64,000 nt of DNA from Micromonospora sp. MA102 (GCF_025460765.1 NZ_JAMWEG010000013.1:62001-126000); one strand, 5' to 3'; shown: positions 27,289-36,681, counted from the stretch's first letter. The notes: a model not told the origin generated them from the letters alone. Numbers and translations: made by a program.

Positions 27289-28827
27289 ATGAAGGTTGCG
27301 GCCGTCCTGGGCGTCGACATCGGCACATCGAGTAGCAAGGGCGTCCTCGTCGACACCGACGGCCGGGTCCTTCGCTCGGCGACCCGTTCCCACGAGGTGA
27401 GCCGCCCTCGACCGGGCTGGGTGGAGATGGACGCCGACGTCTGGTGGCAGGAGTTCGTCGCGCTCAGCCGGGAGCTCCTCGCACCGGGCGACGCCGACGT
27501 CGTCGCCGTCGGCGTGAGCGGCATGGGGCCGTGCGTGCTGCTCACGGACGCCGCGAACATCCCGCTGCGTCCGGCCATCCTCTACGGCGTCGACACCCGC
27601 TCGACCCAGCAGATCGCCCGCCTCGCCGAGCGGTTCGGCGCGGAGGAGATCCTCCGCCGGTGCGGCTCGGCGCTGTCCAGCCAGGCGGCGGGCGCCAAGG
27701 TGGCCTGGGTGGCCGACAACGAACCCGAGCTCTTCGCCCGGGCCCGACGGCTCTTCATGCCCAGCTCGTGGCTCGCGTGGAAACTCACCGACCACTACGT
27801 GCTCGACCAGCACTCGGCGAGCCAGTGCACACCGCTCTACGACACCGAGAGCCAGGACTGGTACGCGCCGTGGGCCACGGAGATCGCACCCGACCTGGTC
27901 CTGCCGCCGCTGCGCTGGCCCGGCGAGGTGGCCGGGACGGTGACGTCGCGCGCGGCGGCCGAGGCCGGCCTGCCGGCAGGCGTCCCGGTGATCACGGGCA
28001 CCATCGACGCCTGGTCGGAGGCGATCAGCGTCGGCGCCCACGGCGTCGGCGACCTGATGCTGATGTACGGCACCACGATGTTCCTCGTCCACACGGTGAC
28101 CGCCCGCCTCACGAACCCGTCGCTGTGGGGCACGGTCGGCGCCCTGCCCGGGACGCGGAACCTCGCCGGCGGCCTGGCCACCTCGGGCGCGATCACGGCC
28201 TGGCTGCGCGAGCTGTTCGGCTCACCGGACTTTCCCGAGCTGCTCCGGCTGGCCGAGGCCTCCGGTCCGGGCGCCAAGGGGTTGCTCATGCTCCCGTACT
28301 TCGCGGGCGAGCGCACCCCCATCCTGGATCCGCGGGCCCGTGGCTTCGTCGCCGGCCTCACCGTCTCGCACACCCGCGGGGACCTGTACCGCGCCGCGCT
28401 CGAGGCCACCGCTCTCGGCGTACGCCACAACATCGAGACGATCCAGGCGAGCGGTGGTGACATCCGGCGGGTCGTGGCGGTCGGCGGCGGCACCCAGGGC
28501 GGGCTGTGGACCCAGATCGTCTCGGACGTCACCGGACGTGCCCAGGTCATCCCGTCGCAGACCATCGGCGCGAGCTACGGAGCGGCGTTCCTCGCCGCGC
28601 AGACCGGGTGGCCCGTCTCGATCGAGGCGTGGAACCCCGTCAAGGAGATCCGGCAGCCCCGGGCCGAGCTGGCCGCCGACTACGACGAGCTCTACGGGCT
28701 GTACCGGGAGCTGTACACGAGTTCCAAGCGGGTCGCGCACGCGCTCGCTGCACGCCAGGACCGTCTGATGGCCGCCGGCCCGCCGGCGGCCAGCGACACC
28801 CCACGCACCGAAGGAGTCGCCCCATGA
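27289..28827 (+). CDS. FGGY-family carbohydrate kinase
   Basis: Starts at ATG 27289. The 512-residue kinase has the N-terminal phosphate loop LGVDIGTSSSKGVLVD, the DADVWWQEF segment, the TGTIDAWSEAISVGAHGVGD ATP-site region and the late RRVVAVGGGTQGGLWTQIVSDV motif of the xylulokinase/ribulokinase group. It phosphorylates a ketose in the cytoplasm. It shares an ATGA overlap with a fucose/arabinose-type isomerase, so D-ribulose, D-xylulose or L-fuculose are candidate substrates. Two LacI-type sites precede it. Substrate not resolvable by eye. Confidence 0.85.
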   Translation: MKVAAVLGVDIGTSSSKGVLVDTDGRVLRSATRSHEVSRPRPGWVEMDADVWWQEFVALSRELLAPGDADVVAVGVSGMGPCVLLTDAANIPLRPAILYGVDTRSTQQIARLAERFGAEEILRRCGSALSSQAAGAKVAWVADNEPELFARARRLFMPSSWLAWKLTDHYVLDQHSASQCTPLYDTESQDWYAPWATEIAPDLVLPPLRWPGEVAGTVTSRAAAEAGLPAGVPVITGTIDAWSEAISVGAHGVGDLMLMYGTTMFLVHTVTARLTNPSLWGTVGALPGTRNLAGGLATSGAITAWLRELFGSPDFPELLRLAEASGPGAKGLLMLPYFAGERTPILDPRARGFVAGLTVSHTRGDLYRAALEATALGVRHNIETIQASGGDIRRVVAVGGGTQGGLWTQIVSDVTGRAQVIPSQTIGASYGAAFLAAQTGWPVSIEAWNPVKEIRQPRAELAADYDELYGLYRELYTSSKRVAHALAARQDRLMAAGPPAASDTPRTEGVAP

Positions 28828-30458
28828 CCCGTTACCCGCTGCCCGTGCTGGCCGAGCCGCCCGTCGCGGCGCCCGGCACCGTCTACACGGTGGCCAGTGG
28901 CGATCTCCGGCCCCGCGCGAACGTCACATGCTGGCCCACCCAGCAGCAGCTGGAGACCGACCTCGCGGCCGCGGTCAACGCACTCGGCTGGAAGGTCGAG
29001 CGTGGCCACGCGTTCGACCCGGACAAGGGCCACGGCTTCATCGACAGCCAGCGGGCCGGGATCGAGGTCTTCAAGGGCATCCCGGTCGACGCGCCGCTGA
29101 TCGTCGTCGAGGCGGTCTGGCAGTACAGCCACCACGTCCTGGCCGGGCTGCGCAGCCACCGGGGACCGATCCTCATCGTGGCCAACTGGAGCGGCGAGTT
29201 CCCGGGACTGGTCGGCCTGCTCAACCTCACCGCGAGCCTCACCAAGGCGGGCGTGCGGCACTCCGCGTTGTGGAGCCGGGACTTCACCGACGACTGGGCG
29301 GTCAACGGGCTGCGCACCTGGCTGGAGACCGGCGAGCTGCGCCACGACACCAGTCACGTCCGCGATCTGCCCGCCCTGCCGGACGACGCGGAGGTCGAGC
29401 TCGGTCGCGCCCTGGCCGCGCAACTGGCCCGGGAGAAGGCCATCATCGGCGTCTTCGACGAGGGCTGCATGGGTATGTACAACGCGATCTTCGACGACGA
29501 GCTGATCAACCCGCTGGGCATCTACAAGGAGCGGCTGTCGCAGAGCGCGCTGGTCGCCGAGATGGCACGGGTCCCCGACGAGGAGGCCGACGCGGTCCGC
29601 CGCTGGCTGGACGAGGCCGGGATGACCTTCCACACCGGCACCGACGAGGCGACCGAGCTCACCGACGCCCAGCTGACGAGCCAGTTCAAGATGTACATCG
29701 CCGCCCTGCGCATCGCGGACGACTTCGGCCTGGACGCGGTCGGCATCCAGTACCAGCAGGGGCTGAAGGACACCGTCCCGGCCAGCGACCTCGCCGAGGG
29801 GCTGCTCAACAACGTCCAGCGGCCACCGGTACGCAGCCGTGACGGCAGCCGCGAACTGTACGCGGGTGCGCCGCTGCCGCACTTCAACGAGGTCGACGAG
29901 GGGGTGGCCGTCGACTCGTTGGTCACCAACCGCATCTGGACCGCCATGGGCCTCGACCCGGCCACCACCCTGCACGACATCCGGTGGGGGGAGACCTACG
30001 GCGACGACTTCGTCTGGGTGTTCGAGATCTCCGGCTCGGTGCCGGCGTCGCACAACGGCGGGTACGACAAGTCGTACAGCATGCGGCAGCCGCCGATGTT
30101 CTTCCCGCTCGGCGGCGGCACCCTGAGCGGGGTCTCCAAGCCAGGCGAGATCGTCTGGTCCCGGGTGTTCATCATGGACGGCGGGCTGCACGTCGACCTC
30201 GGCCGCGCGACCGTCGTCGAGCTTCCGGAGGAGGAGACCCGGCGCCGGCTGGAGGCCACAAACCCGCAGTGGCCGATCATGCATGCCGTGCTGCACGGGG
30301 TCGGTCGCGACCAGCTGATGGCCCGCCACAAGGCCAACCATGTGAACGTCGCCTACGCGCCGGACGCGGAGACCGCCGACCGGACACTGCGGGTGAAGGC
30401 CGCGATGTTCGCCGAACTCGGCGTCCAGGTGCACCTCTGCGGCGACGTCAACCTCTGA
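28824..30458 (+). CDS. L-fucose/D-arabinose-type isomerase family protein
   Basis: Starts in an ATGA overlap with the kinase, GAAGGAG upstream. The 544-residue protein resembles the fucose/arabinose isomerase superfamily: GIEVFKGIPVDAPLIVVEAVWQYS, PILIVANWSGEFPGLVGLLNL in the first domain, IGVFDEGCMGMYNAIFDD with the expected metal-site acids, and a C-terminal VNVAYAPDAETADRTLRVKAAM. Family members convert aldoses to ketoses using Mn2+ and many accept both L-fucose and D-arabinose. With the kinase it would give ketose phosphate, for example D-arabinose to D-ribulose 5-phosphate. Substrate inferred. Confidence 0.8.
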   Translation: MTRYPLPVLAEPPVAAPGTVYTVASGDLRPRANVTCWPTQQQLETDLAAAVNALGWKVERGHAFDPDKGHGFIDSQRAGIEVFKGIPVDAPLIVVEAVWQYSHHVLAGLRSHRGPILIVANWSGEFPGLVGLLNLTASLTKAGVRHSALWSRDFTDDWAVNGLRTWLETGELRHDTSHVRDLPALPDDAEVELGRALAAQLAREKAIIGVFDEGCMGMYNAIFDDELINPLGIYKERLSQSALVAEMARVPDEEADAVRRWLDEAGMTFHTGTDEATELTDAQLTSQFKMYIAALRIADDFGLDAVGIQYQQGLKDTVPASDLAEGLLNNVQRPPVRSRDGSRELYAGAPLPHFNEVDEGVAVDSLVTNRIWTAMGLDPATTLHDIRWGETYGDDFVWVFEISGSVPASHNGGYDKSYSMRQPPMFFPLGGGTLSGVSKPGEIVWSRVFIMDGGLHVDLGRATVVELPEEETRRRLEATNPQWPIMHAVLHGVGRDQLMARHKANHVNVAYAPDAETADRTLRVKAAMFAELGVQVHLCGDVNL

Positions 30459-30468
30459 GTACGCGCTC

Positions 30469-30505
30469 GGCGACCCGGCCGGTCAGGAAGCCCGGCCGGG
30501 TCGCC
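30469..30505. terminator. Bidirectional terminator between isomerase and LacI gene
   Basis: A perfect 14-bp stem (30469-30482 with 30492-30505, arm GGCGACCCGGCCGG) and 9-nt loop in the 69-bp gap between convergent genes. Confidence 0.85.
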
Positions 30506-30527
30506 AGGCCCTCGTGCCGGCGAGCGG

Positions 30528-31526
30528 TCAGCTCGGGCGGGTGGAGCTGTCGCGCACCTGGAGCCCGGTGCTGAGCGTGACGGTCGACGGCAGCCGCGAC
30601 GGGTTGGCGATCCGCTCGGTGAGCAGGTTGGCGGCGGCGCGGCCAAGGTCGTACGTCGGCTGGGAGACGGTGCTCAACGACGGCCGGACCAGGTGTGCCC
30701 ACGGAATGTCGTCGAATCCGACGACCCCGACCTCGTCGGGCACCCGGATGCCGCGGTCGACGAGGCATTCCACGGCGCCCACGGTCATCAGGTTGTTCGT
30801 GGCGAAGACGCTGTCGGGCGGGTTGTCGCTGTCGAGCAGCGAGGCCATGGCCCGGTAGCCGCCCTCCTCGCGGAAGTCCGCGTACCGCACCAGGGCGTCG
30901 GTGACCTCCCGTCCGCGTTCCCGCAGCGCGCGCTGGTAGCCCCGGAGCCGCTGGGCGGCCGTGGAGATCCGGCGGGGGCCGGTGATGCAGGCGACCCGCT
31001 GGTAGCCGTTGTCGAGCAGGTGCGTGGTCGCCAGTCCCGCGCCGTGCACGTTGTCGACGAGCACCGTGTCGATGGCGACGCCGCGCAGTTGACGGTCGAT
31101 CGCCACGACCGGGATGCGGGCCTCGAGGAGCCGGTTGATCACCGTCGAGCGGCCCGACGTGGAGATGATGACGCCGGCCATACGTTCGGCGAGGACCGCC
31201 GCGATGTACCGGGACTCCTTCTCCGGGTCCTCGTCGGTGTTGCACAGGACCACCGAGTAGCCGGCGCTCTGCGCGACGTCCTCGACCCCACGCACCATGG
31301 AGGTGAAGAAGGGGTTGCCGATGTCGGAGATGATGACCGCCCAGAGGCTGGTCTGGCTCAGGCGCAGGTTACGGGCGACCGCGTTGGGGCGGTAGTCGAG
31401 GTCCTGCATCGCCTGGTGCACGCGCGCGGCCATGACTGGATCGACGGTGGTGCGGCCGTTCAGCACCCGCGAAACCGTCGCGGGGGAGACCTGAGCCTGC
31501 CGTGCCACGTCGTAGATCGTCGCCAT
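30528..31526 (-). CDS. LacI-family transcriptional regulator
   Basis: A 332-residue repressor: N-terminal HTH and hinge helix (ATIYDVARQAQVSPATVSRVLNGRTTVD.., DYRPNAVARNL) and a type I periplasmic-like sugar-binding core (AVIISDIGNPFF, VVGFDDIPWAHLVRPSLSTVSQP). The only LacI gene in the locus and the natural binder for sites A-D, whose CG centre is typical of this family. No copy of the operator is seen before its own start, so it seems not to be autoregulated through it. Effector probably the imported sugar or a phosphate of it. Confidence 0.92.
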   Translation of the reverse strand: MATIYDVARQAQVSPATVSRVLNGRTTVDPVMAARVHQAMQDLDYRPNAVARNLRLSQTSLWAVIISDIGNPFFTSMVRGVEDVAQSAGYSVVLCNTDEDPEKESRYIAAVLAERMAGVIISTSGRSTVINRLLEARIPVVAIDRQLRGVAIDTVLVDNVHGAGLATTHLLDNGYQRVACITGPRRISTAAQRLRGYQRALRERGREVTDALVRYADFREEGGYRAMASLLDSDNPPDSVFATNNLMTVGAVECLVDRGIRVPDEVGVVGFDDIPWAHLVRPSLSTVSQPTYDLGRAAANLLTERIANPSRLPSTVTLSTGLQVRDSSTRPS

Positions 31527-31651
31527 TCGCCTCCATCCGGTGGATTCCTACGATGACAAGCCCGAGAACGAGTGCCCGGTCCCCGCACCCTCGCCGTGCG
31601 GGACTGGGCATCCTACGGGCGAAAAATGACGGAATAGTCACGGGCGCCCGC

Positions 31652-31686
31652 GCCGGCGCTCGACACGGGCCGTGTCGAGCGCCGGC
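31652..31686 (-). terminator. Terminator hairpin after the GH116-like gene
   Basis: A perfect 15-bp stem (31652-31666 with 31672-31686, arm GCCGGCGCTCGACAC) and 5-nt loop directly downstream of the stop of the minus-strand glycosidase gene. Confidence 0.85.
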
Positions 31687-31690
31687 ACGT

Positions 31691-34600
31691 TCAGCCGTTG
31701 AGCGTCACCTGGATGGCGTCTCCCCGACCGACCACGACCTCGGCGTCCAAGGTAACGAGAATGCGCCCGTCCCGGCACGACCAGTCACGCACCGGCAGAC
31801 TGCGATTGCCCAGACGTACCGTCACCCGTGCCGGGGAACGCGTCACCGCCAGGGCGATGCTGGATACCCGGAGGCGTCCGTACCGGACCTCGACCGTCCC
31901 GGTGAGGTGCCCGCCGTGGCGCTCCTGCTGGAACAGGCCCCACCCCTCCGCCGCGGTGAATGCGGCGGCGAACCTGTCGGGGCTGATCCGGGGCGCGAAC
32001 CCGATGTGGCCGCGGGGGCCGTGGTACTCGAATCCGCAGGCCGCGAGGTAGACGCCGTGGCTGGCCATGGCCCGGGCGTAGTGGTCGCCGCACTCGATCT
32101 CGTTGTACGGGTTGCGCTTGCCTGCGGCGTACCGGTCGTGCACCGCCCGGGTGAGAGTGAGCCCTTCCTCGACCAGGCCCTCCTGGAGCATCTGCGCCGC
32201 GACCTGGTACTCCTGGCCCGTCCACACCTCGTTGAAATACATGGCGGCCCAGCTCGCCGGGTTCCCGGCCGCGGTGTCGGCACCACCGTGCGGCCAGGTG
32301 GTCATCAGCATGCCGTACTCGTGGTCCATCGCGAACCATCGGCCGCCCGGGATGACGCTGTCCTCCCGGTAGTCGGCGTGGTCGGGCGTGAAGTTGTACC
32401 GGTAGAGACTCTCCAGGGCGCTGACCGCCTGCTCCGCCGGCACGACGCGGGGGAGCCCGAGCTGACCGGCGAGGCTCTGCCCGAAGAGCTGGTCGATGTG
32501 GCATCCCCGATTGCTGTTGATCGCATCGGCGTGGGCCGGGTCGACCTCCTGGATGAAGTACTCGCCGTTGAAGAGTTCCGTGGACAGGTACCGGCTGCCG
32601 GAATCGGCGAGGACCCGGCACCGGTCGGCGAACTCGGGCTGGCCCACCTCGTCGGCCATCGCCGCGCCCGCCCGCAGCGCCGCGACGTACATCCCGGTGA
32701 TCCAGGCGATCTTTCCGTACCAGATGGTGTCGAGCGTGTTCGGCTGCGGGCCGTCGAGCGTGCCGTCCGGGCCCACGTCGTGTTCCATGATCCATTCCAG
32801 CGCGCGCCGCAACCGGGACCAGTTCACCCGCAGGTAGGTGTCGTCCGGCGCGGTGAGGTGTTCCCGGTAGCAGCGCAGGATCGTCCCGCACTGCCCGTCG
32901 GTGGCCCAGCCCATGTCGGCCTCGGCGCGGTTGCCGATCTGGCCCGTGTCCGGGTGGAATCCGATGCCGAGGTCCACCCGGCCGCGGGTGTCGCGTTCCA
33001 GTTGGGGGAAGAGCCGGGCGATGGACTGGGCGTAGTTCCACACGTGCTCACAGGTGCCCGGGCAGCAGTACACGCCCTCCCAGCCGTAGAACCGCCCGTC
33101 GTCGAACAGGTAGCAGGTGTTGGTGGCGAGCGTTGACGCGGGCGCCAGGGTGCGCTCCAGGAACCAGTGCGGCAGGGTGGCGTCGGCGTACCAGGTCTTC
33201 ACCCAGGTGCGGGTGTCGGCCTCCAGCCGGTCGAGGTCGTCGGCGACGTGCTCCACCACCGCGCGGGCGTCGGCGAACCGGGTCGCGTAGTGCCGGCGCA
33301 GGCTGTCCGAGCCGCGCAGGAAGCCCAGCGAAACGCGGTCCGGCACGGGGAAGTGCCAGCCGAGGACGAATCGCACGGTGCGGCTCTGGCCGGGTGCGAG
33401 GCGGACCGCCACGCTCACCGACCCGGCCTGCCCGGCCAGCGAGCCGTCCACCTCCGTGGGGCCGGCCTCCGCCGCGAACACCTCGTCGAGCGTGTTCCAC
33501 CCGGCGAGCGACGGGCGCGTCACCGCCCGACCGTCGAGCGCGGCGAGGACGAGCGTGCCGTTGTCGGGCACCTGGTCCAGCGGCCGGGTGTCCGTCGGCA
33601 CGTCGCTGAACACGATGCGGTCGACGTTGACGTGCCCCCACCCGCCGGTGTCCGCGTCCACGATCTCGATCACCGCCGAGCGGCCCTGGTACGCGGAGAC
33701 GTTCATCGTCGCCACGCTGACCGGCTCCGCGTCGCGGCCGGCCACGCTGGCCACCAGGGCGCCGTCCACCAGGAGATTGACGCACGTGCTGCCGCGGTGG
33801 CTCCCGCCGCCTACGGCCACGTTGACGTAGCGGCGCTCGACGGTGAACGGTCGGCTGGTCAGTTTGCCGGTGGCGGCGTCGGCCCGGCCCGTGTCACCGC
33901 CGGAGCCGCGGAAGTCGTGCGAGGTCACGAACCGCTGCCCCGACGCGCCGAGATCGCCGAAGCGCTTCATGTAGTCCGGCACCTCGGAGACCTGCACCGG
34001 GCCGGCGCCGAACGCGGTGCCCTCGACGCTCCAGCCGTCGTAGGTGTCGCGCTCCCAGTCCTCGAACACGATCTCCGGGCGGGGCGCCACGTCGGTGAAC
34101 ACGATCCGGTCGACGTTGACGTGCCCCCACCCGCCGGTGTGGGCGTCGACGATCTCGATGACCGCGGACTTCCCCTCGTGTGCGGAGACGTCCAGGTAGA
34201 CGCTGTGCATCGCCTCGGCGTTGCGGCCGGTCGCCGTGGCGACCACCGCGCCGTCGACGAGGACGTTGACGCAGGTCTGGCCGGGGTGGTTGCCGCCGCC
34301 GATCGACAGCCGGATCGACTTGCGCGAGACCGTGAACGGGGCGCTGGTGAGCTTGCCGGTCGGCGCGTCGGCCCGGCCGATGTCGCCGTCGGCCCCACGG
34401 AAGTCGTGCGAGGTGACGAGTCGCTGTCCGGTCGCGTTGAGCGGCCCGCCGCCCTTCATGTAGTCCGGTATCTCGGAGACCAGCACCGGGCCGGCGCCGA
34501 AGGCGGTGCCCTCGACGGTCCAGCCCTCGTAGGTGTCCCGCTCCCAGTCCTCGAAGACGACGTCGGGGCGGTCGGGCGTCTCGGTCTGCTCGGCGGCCGA

Positions 34601-35374
34601 GAACCGGACTCCGCGCAGCGACCGGTCGCCGAACGCCGCCGACCGCAGCGTGATCCCGCGCTGCGTCCTGGTGTCCAGGCAGACCGGATTCTCGACGTAG
34701 CCGAGCAGCGTCGCGTCCACCGTTCGGTGCGACGTGTTGCGCAGCGTGTAGACCAGCACGGTCGCCGGCAGCGTCGAGTCCGCGACCGACAGCGGTACGA
34801 ACGGCGAGAACCCCTCCAGGGTCACCTCGACCGGAGCGTCGGCGGCCCGGTACCGGACCGTGCCGATGGGGTACTGCCCGGTGAAACGCACCTGGTCGAA
34901 GCCGGTGGCGTCGAGCGCGCGGGTCTGGACCCGCCCGCCCGACCGCGTCCGCAGCGCGAAACCGTGCCGGACGGGGGAGGCGGGCTGCCGAGGGTTCGCG
35001 TACCCGACGTCGGTGGTGCCGGCCGCCGGTCGGTTGAAGATGTCCCAGTTCCACAGCCGCCCGTCGCCGCCGAGGTACAGCTGGCCGGTGGCGCCACCCC
35101 CGACCGGCATGCCGAGCCAGCGGAGGTCGGTGCCGGCGTAGCTGGTGGGCTCGCCCCGGCGGTACAGCGCCGCGGACCAGTCGGGCGGCAGCGCCTTGTC
35201 GACCGGTACGCCGATCAGCCGATCCTCGGGTACGCCGAGGGCGGCGGCGGCTTCGGCCCGGGAGCCGGCGAGCACGGTGCCGGCGGTGAGCCCGAGGGAG
35301 AGGGTGAGGAACTGCCGGCGGTTCGGGCCGCAGGCGTTGCCGGGACAGCACTGGTCATACGGATGCTCTGCCAT
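31691..35374 (-). CDS. Secreted GH116-like glycoside hydrolase with two inserted repeats
   Basis: 1227 residues. The N-terminus has a Tat signal (NRRQFLTLSLGLTAGTVLAG), so the enzyme is exported folded. Residues about 45-265 and 600-680 form the split N-terminal beta-sandwich (WLGMPVGGGATGQLYLGGDG). The (alpha/alpha)6 catalytic half follows, with GTCEHVWNYAQSIARLFPQLE (probable nucleophile Glu), DGTLDGPQPNTLDTIWYG and PYNEIECGDHYARAMASHG, all typical of GH116 (glucosylceramidase/beta-glucosidase group). Two 160-residue repeats (270-429, 433-592) are inserted into the sandwich. Same strand as the GTPase gene, 15 bp away. Substrate specificity unknown. Confidence 0.82.
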   Translation of the reverse strand: MAEHPYDQCCPGNACGPNRRQFLTLSLGLTAGTVLAGSRAEAAAALGVPEDRLIGVPVDKALPPDWSAALYRRGEPTSYAGTDLRWLGMPVGGGATGQLYLGGDGRLWNWDIFNRPAAGTTDVGYANPRQPASPVRHGFALRTRSGGRVQTRALDATGFDQVRFTGQYPIGTVRYRAADAPVEVTLEGFSPFVPLSVADSTLPATVLVYTLRNTSHRTVDATLLGYVENPVCLDTRTQRGITLRSAAFGDRSLRGVRFSAAEQTETPDRPDVVFEDWERDTYEGWTVEGTAFGAGPVLVSEIPDYMKGGGPLNATGQRLVTSHDFRGADGDIGRADAPTGKLTSAPFTVSRKSIRLSIGGGNHPGQTCVNVLVDGAVVATATGRNAEAMHSVYLDVSAHEGKSAVIEIVDAHTGGWGHVNVDRIVFTDVAPRPEIVFEDWERDTYDGWSVEGTAFGAGPVQVSEVPDYMKRFGDLGASGQRFVTSHDFRGSGGDTGRADAATGKLTSRPFTVERRYVNVAVGGGSHRGSTCVNLLVDGALVASVAGRDAEPVSVATMNVSAYQGRSAVIEIVDADTGGWGHVNVDRIVFSDVPTDTRPLDQVPDNGTLVLAALDGRAVTRPSLAGWNTLDEVFAAEAGPTEVDGSLAGQAGSVSVAVRLAPGQSRTVRFVLGWHFPVPDRVSLGFLRGSDSLRRHYATRFADARAVVEHVADDLDRLEADTRTWVKTWYADATLPHWFLERTLAPASTLATNTCYLFDDGRFYGWEGVYCCPGTCEHVWNYAQSIARLFPQLERDTRGRVDLGIGFHPDTGQIGNRAEADMGWATDGQCGTILRCYREHLTAPDDTYLRVNWSRLRRALEWIMEHDVGPDGTLDGPQPNTLDTIWYGKIAWITGMYVAALRAGAAMADEVGQPEFADRCRVLADSGSRYLSTELFNGEYFIQEVDPAHADAINSNRGCHIDQLFGQSLAGQLGLPRVVPAEQAVSALESLYRYNFTPDHADYREDSVIPGGRWFAMDHEYGMLMTTWPHGGADTAAGNPASWAAMYFNEVWTGQEYQVAAQMLQEGLVEEGLTLTRAVHDRYAAGKRNPYNEIECGDHYARAMASHGVYLAACGFEYHGPRGHIGFAPRISPDRFAAAFTAAEGWGLFQQERHGGHLTGTVEVRYGRLRVSSIALAVTRSPARVTVRLGNRSLPVRDWSCRDGRILVTLDAEVVVGRGDAIQVTLNG
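33599..34567 (-). repeat. Two 480-bp in-frame tandem repeats within the GH116-like gene
   Basis: Codons 270-429 (34088-34567) and 433-592 (33599-34078) encode two versions of one module: FEDWERDTY.GW.VEGTAFGAGPV, PDYMK, GQR.VTSHDFRG, GKLTS.PFTV, VDGA.VA..AGR and TGGWGHVNVDRIVF. Similar modules are known as accessory domains near GH32 enzymes. High similarity points to internal duplication. Confidence 0.85.
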
Positions 35375-35389
35375 GGGTGCTCCTGACGG

Positions 35390-36472
35390 TCAGGCCGGTG
35401 TGGCCGGGAGACGGTGCACGGGGCGGGGGTAGGACGGTGCGAAGGCGTTCGCCGGGCCGGGCCGTGCGGCGGCGCCGGCCGCGAGGTCGGCGTCGTAGGC
35501 GGCGGCCCGTACCAGTGATTCGAGGTCCTGCGGTGGGCAGGTGGCGCGGACGTTGAGCAGCACGGTGGCCCGGGCCACCGGCGATCCGTCGGGCCCGGCG
35601 GGCTCGTGCCGTGGCCGGTCACCGGCGGCCAACACGCTCATGCGGATCAGTCCGGCGGGGGACTGGACGGCGAGTTTGGCGTGACCGATGACGTCTCCGC
35701 GCCGGGCGCAGGCGGCGGAGAGCGATTCGAGGGCGACGTGTGCCCAGCGTCGCGCGGAGAACCCGCCGTCGGCCGAGACATGCCACACCTGGTTGAGCCA
35801 GCTCAGCCGGGCCTCGGCCGCGGCGTACCGGTCGTAGTCGACGTCCAGGTCCACGGCTCGGTCGCGCGGTGGCTCGCCGGTCCACCGCGCGACGAGATCG
35901 TCGACGTGCTCGCCGAGGCTCGCGCTGTAGCCGAGGACGCCCGCGCCGGGGTGGGCGCGCCGGATCTGGTCGAGGAGCGCGCCGAACGCGGCGCGGGGCA
36001 GGGCGTCGGACTTGTTGACCGCGATGAGGTCCGCCTCGGCGAGTTGGCGGTCGAACAGGTAGCCGAGGTCGCCGTCCAGCACGCCGACGCGCGCCGGATC
36101 GACGATCGTGGTGAGGGGGGCCAGCGTCAGGCGGTCGCCGTAGCGGGCCCGCAGGGGGCGGATGACGGTCGCCTGCAGGTCGGTGCAGCTGCCGACGGCC
36201 TCGGCCAGGATGGTGTCCGCACGCCCGGTGTCGAGCAGGTCCGTCACCAGGTCGGCGAGGTCCTCGAAGCGACAGCAGAAGCAGCCGTCGGTCACCTCGC
36301 CGACGTCGGGCACGACGTCCCGGGCCAGTTGGGTGTCCACGAGGTCGCTGCCCTGGTCGTTGGTGATGACCGCGACCCGGCCGCCGCGTGCGGTGAGCAG
36401 CCGTCCGGCGGCCAGCATGGTCGTGGTCTTGCCCGCGCCGAGGAATCCGGTGAGGACGACGAGTCGGGGCAC
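35390..36472 (-). CDS. CobW/COG0523-type G3E GTPase (metal chaperone-like)
   Basis: The GTG at 36472 is used since the P-loop begins at once (PRLVVLTGFLGAGKTTTMLAA); the frame is open further up across the operator region. 360 residues with Walker A GFLGAGKTT, the metal-binding GCFCCRFEDL (CxCC), the VNKSD guanine motif, and a C-terminal CobW_C-like domain (WLNQVWHVSADGGFSARRWAHVAL). COG0523 proteins deliver Zn, Co or other metals to enzymes. Lying between two glycosidase genes under the LacI sites, it may supply metal to an enzyme of the locus; unproven. Confidence 0.82.
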   Translation of the reverse strand: MPRLVVLTGFLGAGKTTTMLAAGRLLTARGGRVAVITNDQGSDLVDTQLARDVVPDVGEVTDGCFCCRFEDLADLVTDLLDTGRADTILAEAVGSCTDLQATVIRPLRARYGDRLTLAPLTTIVDPARVGVLDGDLGYLFDRQLAEADLIAVNKSDALPRAAFGALLDQIRRAHPGAGVLGYSASLGEHVDDLVARWTGEPPRDRAVDLDVDYDRYAAAEARLSWLNQVWHVSADGGFSARRWAHVALESLSAACARRGDVIGHAKLAVQSPAGLIRMSVLAAGDRPRHEPAGPDGSPVARATVLLNVRATCPPQDLESLVRAAAYDADLAAGAAARPGPANAFAPSYPRPVHRLPATPA

Positions 36473-36520
36473 GGCTGCCCCCTCCCAGCGCGCCGCAGGG
36501 CCGCGGTGCGCTTTTGTGAG

Positions 36521-36538
36521 CGAGAAATCGTTTGCTCG
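36521..36538. promoter_or_regulatory. LacI-type operator, site C
   Basis: CGAGAAATCGTTTGCTCG, half-sites agreeing at 7 of 9 positions about a central CG. It lies 49 bp before the GTPase start, in the divergent promoter region shared with the GH172 gene. Confidence 0.7.
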
Positions 36539-36663
36539 GTTCTGATCGAGGACCATAGGAGCGGCGGGTGGGGCTGTCAACGTCGAAGCGCCGCCGACCT
36601 CGCCGGTCAGCACTGGAGGATTGACCGCCGCGCGACGGCTGCCTAACCTGATCGCAACCGCAG

Positions 36664-36681
36664 CGAGAAATCGATTCCTTG
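36664..36681. promoter_or_regulatory. LacI-type operator, site D
   Basis: CGAGAAATCGATTCCTTG, left half identical to site C, 7 of 9 half-site agreement. It ends 50 bp before the GH172 start; centre-to-centre distance to C is 143 bp. Confidence 0.7.
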
